From the NCBI GenBank assembly GCA_903864485.1, contig CAIPGD010000265.1, positions 1-5,584 on the forward strand: 5,584 nt of DNA, written 5' to 3'. Source of the DNA: an uncultured bacterium. GTDB lineage: Bacteria; Pseudomonadota; Gammaproteobacteria; Burkholderiales; Burkholderiaceae_E. The notes below the pieces were generated by a model. The model saw only the letters and a program-made list of their open reading frames with translations. It made no database searches and was not told where the DNA came from. Of the stretch, positions 5,125 through 5,584 are shown piece by piece; position 1 is the first letter of the stretch; each line of letters begins with the position of its first letter. The translations under genes were made by a program, and so were the position numbers.

Positions 5125-5150
5125 TGGTGGCGAGGGGGATTCGAACTCCC
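5125..5150 (-). tRNA. tRNA 3'-end-like remnant (T-arm, acceptor strand, CCA)
   Basis: The minus strand reads GGGAG-TTCGAAT-CCCCC-TCGCC-ACCA: a T-arm with the invariant TTCGAAT loop, then an acceptor-like strand and CCA. The 5' part is absent: no GGCGAGG-like partner or anticodon arm is found in the ~70 bases upstream on that strand. The acceptor side is also about two bases short of a regular tRNA if CCCCC is taken as the T-stem. It is thus a partial copy, not a working tRNA. Such 3' ends are typical attachment sites left by integrative elements. A tRNA-Ser-like origin is possible but unproven. Confidence 0.5.
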
Positions 5151-5169
5151 ACAAGTGGAGTTGCAGCGC

Positions 5170-5198
5170 TTGCGGTGCGTGGCGCCACACGCTACAAT
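5170..5198 (+). promoter_or_regulatory. higBA promoter with palindromic operator
   Basis: TTGCGG (5170-5175) and TACAAT (5193-5198) are 17 bases apart, and the spacer contains the perfect ten-base palindrome GTGGCGCCAC (5179-5188), a natural HigA binding site. The -10 box ends six bases before the higB ATG at 5205 and no Shine-Dalgarno sequence is present, so the mRNA is predicted to be leaderless, as for the operon at 3589. Confidence 0.55.
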
Positions 5199-5204
5199 TT
5201 TCGG

Positions 5205-5318
5205 ATGATCCGAAGTTTCAGGCACAAGGGCGTTGAGCGCTTCTTCAAATCCTGGCGTCTGACTTTTGCGTTTGAAAACGGCGAGCCAGTTCTGGTCGAC
5301 TACCAGGATGACCACTGA
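5205..5318 (+). pseudogene. higB: higB toxin gene with an in-frame internal deletion
   Basis: The 37-residue frame joins the two ends of a HigB toxin. MIRSFRHKGVERFFKS (1-16) is the classic HigB N-terminus and WRLTFAFENGEPVLVDYQDD (17-36) the classic C-terminus; intact relatives have about 90 residues. Around 50-55 central residues, including the helix and strand that carry most ribosome-dependent RNase catalytic residues, are missing. The junction lies at about 5251-5255, in frame and with the stop retained. The product cannot form the RelE-like fold, so the toxin is almost surely dead. The frame still leads into higA: its TGA is eight bases before the higA ATG. HigB at first position followed by HigA is the normal gene order for this family. 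Confidence 0.85.
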
Positions 5319-5326
5319 GGTACCCC

Positions 5327-5584
5327 ATGAGTTCCATGTTCAATCCACCCCATCCCGGTCTGACCTTGCGGGACGACATCCTGCCGGCCTTGAATCTGCA
5401 AGTCGGCGAGGCGGCTGCTCAGTTAGGCGTCGACCGCACCACCTTGTCCAAAGTTCTGAATGGACGAGCCGCTATCAGCCCCGCGATGGCTCTGCGTGTT
5501 GAACGCTGGCTGGGCCGCGACAATGGCGGGGCCGCCGAGGTCTGGCTGGCGCAGCAAGCTGCGTATGACCTCTGGCAGGCGCGG
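5327..5584 (+). CDS. higA: HigA antitoxin (Xre-type HTH), cut off by window end
   Basis: Translation from the ATG at 5327 gives 86 residues with no stop before the window ends; relatives are about 95-105 long, so only the tail is missing. After a short leader (MSSMFNPPHPG) comes LRDDILPALNLQVGEAAAQL (14-33), then LGVDRTTLSKVLNGRAAIS (33-51), which forms the helix-turn-helix. AMALRVERWLG (54-64) and AAEVWLAQQAAYDLWQ (69-84) complete the typical HigA helical fold. TGAGG seven bases upstream is a good ribosome site. HigA represses its own operon and neutralises HigB. With higB gutted, only the repressor role remains, possibly acting on GTGGCGCCAC at 5179-5188. An internal ATG at 5336 is a less likely start. 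Confidence 0.92.
   Translation, partial: MSSMFNPPHPGLTLRDDILPALNLQVGEAAAQLGVDRTTLSKVLNGRAAISPAMALRVERWLGRDNGGAAEVWLAQQAAYDLWQAR

Noticed and set aside
1..5584. CRISPR array or tandem repeats
   Set aside because: No regularly spaced direct repeats were found anywhere in the window.

Overview
This 5.6 kb window is a dense cluster of toxin-antitoxin (TA) modules in GC-rich DNA. Codon use is proteobacterial, and the mix of gene families would fit a beta- or gammaproteobacterial chromosomal island, prophage remnant or plasmid. The species cannot be named from sequence alone. No transposase, integrase or replication gene is visible, so the vehicle of mobility is not shown. Five recognisable TA modules are present, separated by short promoter/operator regions and by broken genes.

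Layout. Positions 1-482 are a patchwork without an intact gene: an unrecognised minus-strand reading frame (31-246), a 64-base fragment of a HigA-type antitoxin gene on the plus strand (275-338), and another short unrecognised minus-strand frame. Positions 483-2088 hold a type IV module of the AbiE class on the minus strand (AbiEi antitoxin then AbiEii nucleotidyltransferase toxin, overlapping by 8 bases). Positions 2089-2259 are a divergent control region with an inverted repeat for each side. Positions 2260-3014 hold a DUF1778 antitoxin and a GNAT acetyltransferase toxin (TacA-TacT/AtaR-AtaT class), overlapping by ATGA. Positions 3015-3588 contain no intact gene but hide, on the minus strand, the wreck of a phage terminase large subunit joined to the tail of a helix-turn-helix regulator. 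Positions 3589-4195 hold a YlcI/YnfO-like ribbon-helix-helix antitoxin and a RelE/ParE toxin. Positions 4414-5060 hold vapB-vapC, again with an ATGA overlap. Positions 5061-5204 carry a hairpin and a sequence that reads as the 3' end of a tRNA on the minus strand. Positions 5205-5584 hold a higB toxin gene that has lost its centre by an in-frame deletion, then a seemingly healthy higA that runs off the window.

How the genes work together. Each intact module is a self-contained antitoxin-toxin operon, with the antitoxin gene first and its own promoter and palindromic operator upstream; the two components are translationally coupled or nearly so. The toxins are predicted to hit different targets: AbiEii transfers nucleotides, the GNAT toxin acetylates aminoacyl-tRNA, ParE/RelE-type toxins attack gyrase or translating ribosomes, and VapC cleaves RNA. 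The HigBA module differs: toxin first, toxin gutted, antitoxin kept.

The most notable observations are the gutted higB with retained higA, the two same-orientation higA sequences bracketing the island, the frame-continuous terminase/HTH chimera, two promoters whose -10 box sits only six bases from the start codon (predicted leaderless mRNAs), and the tRNA 3'-end relic. Nothing here demands a wholly new system; the interest lies in how the island was assembled and is decaying.
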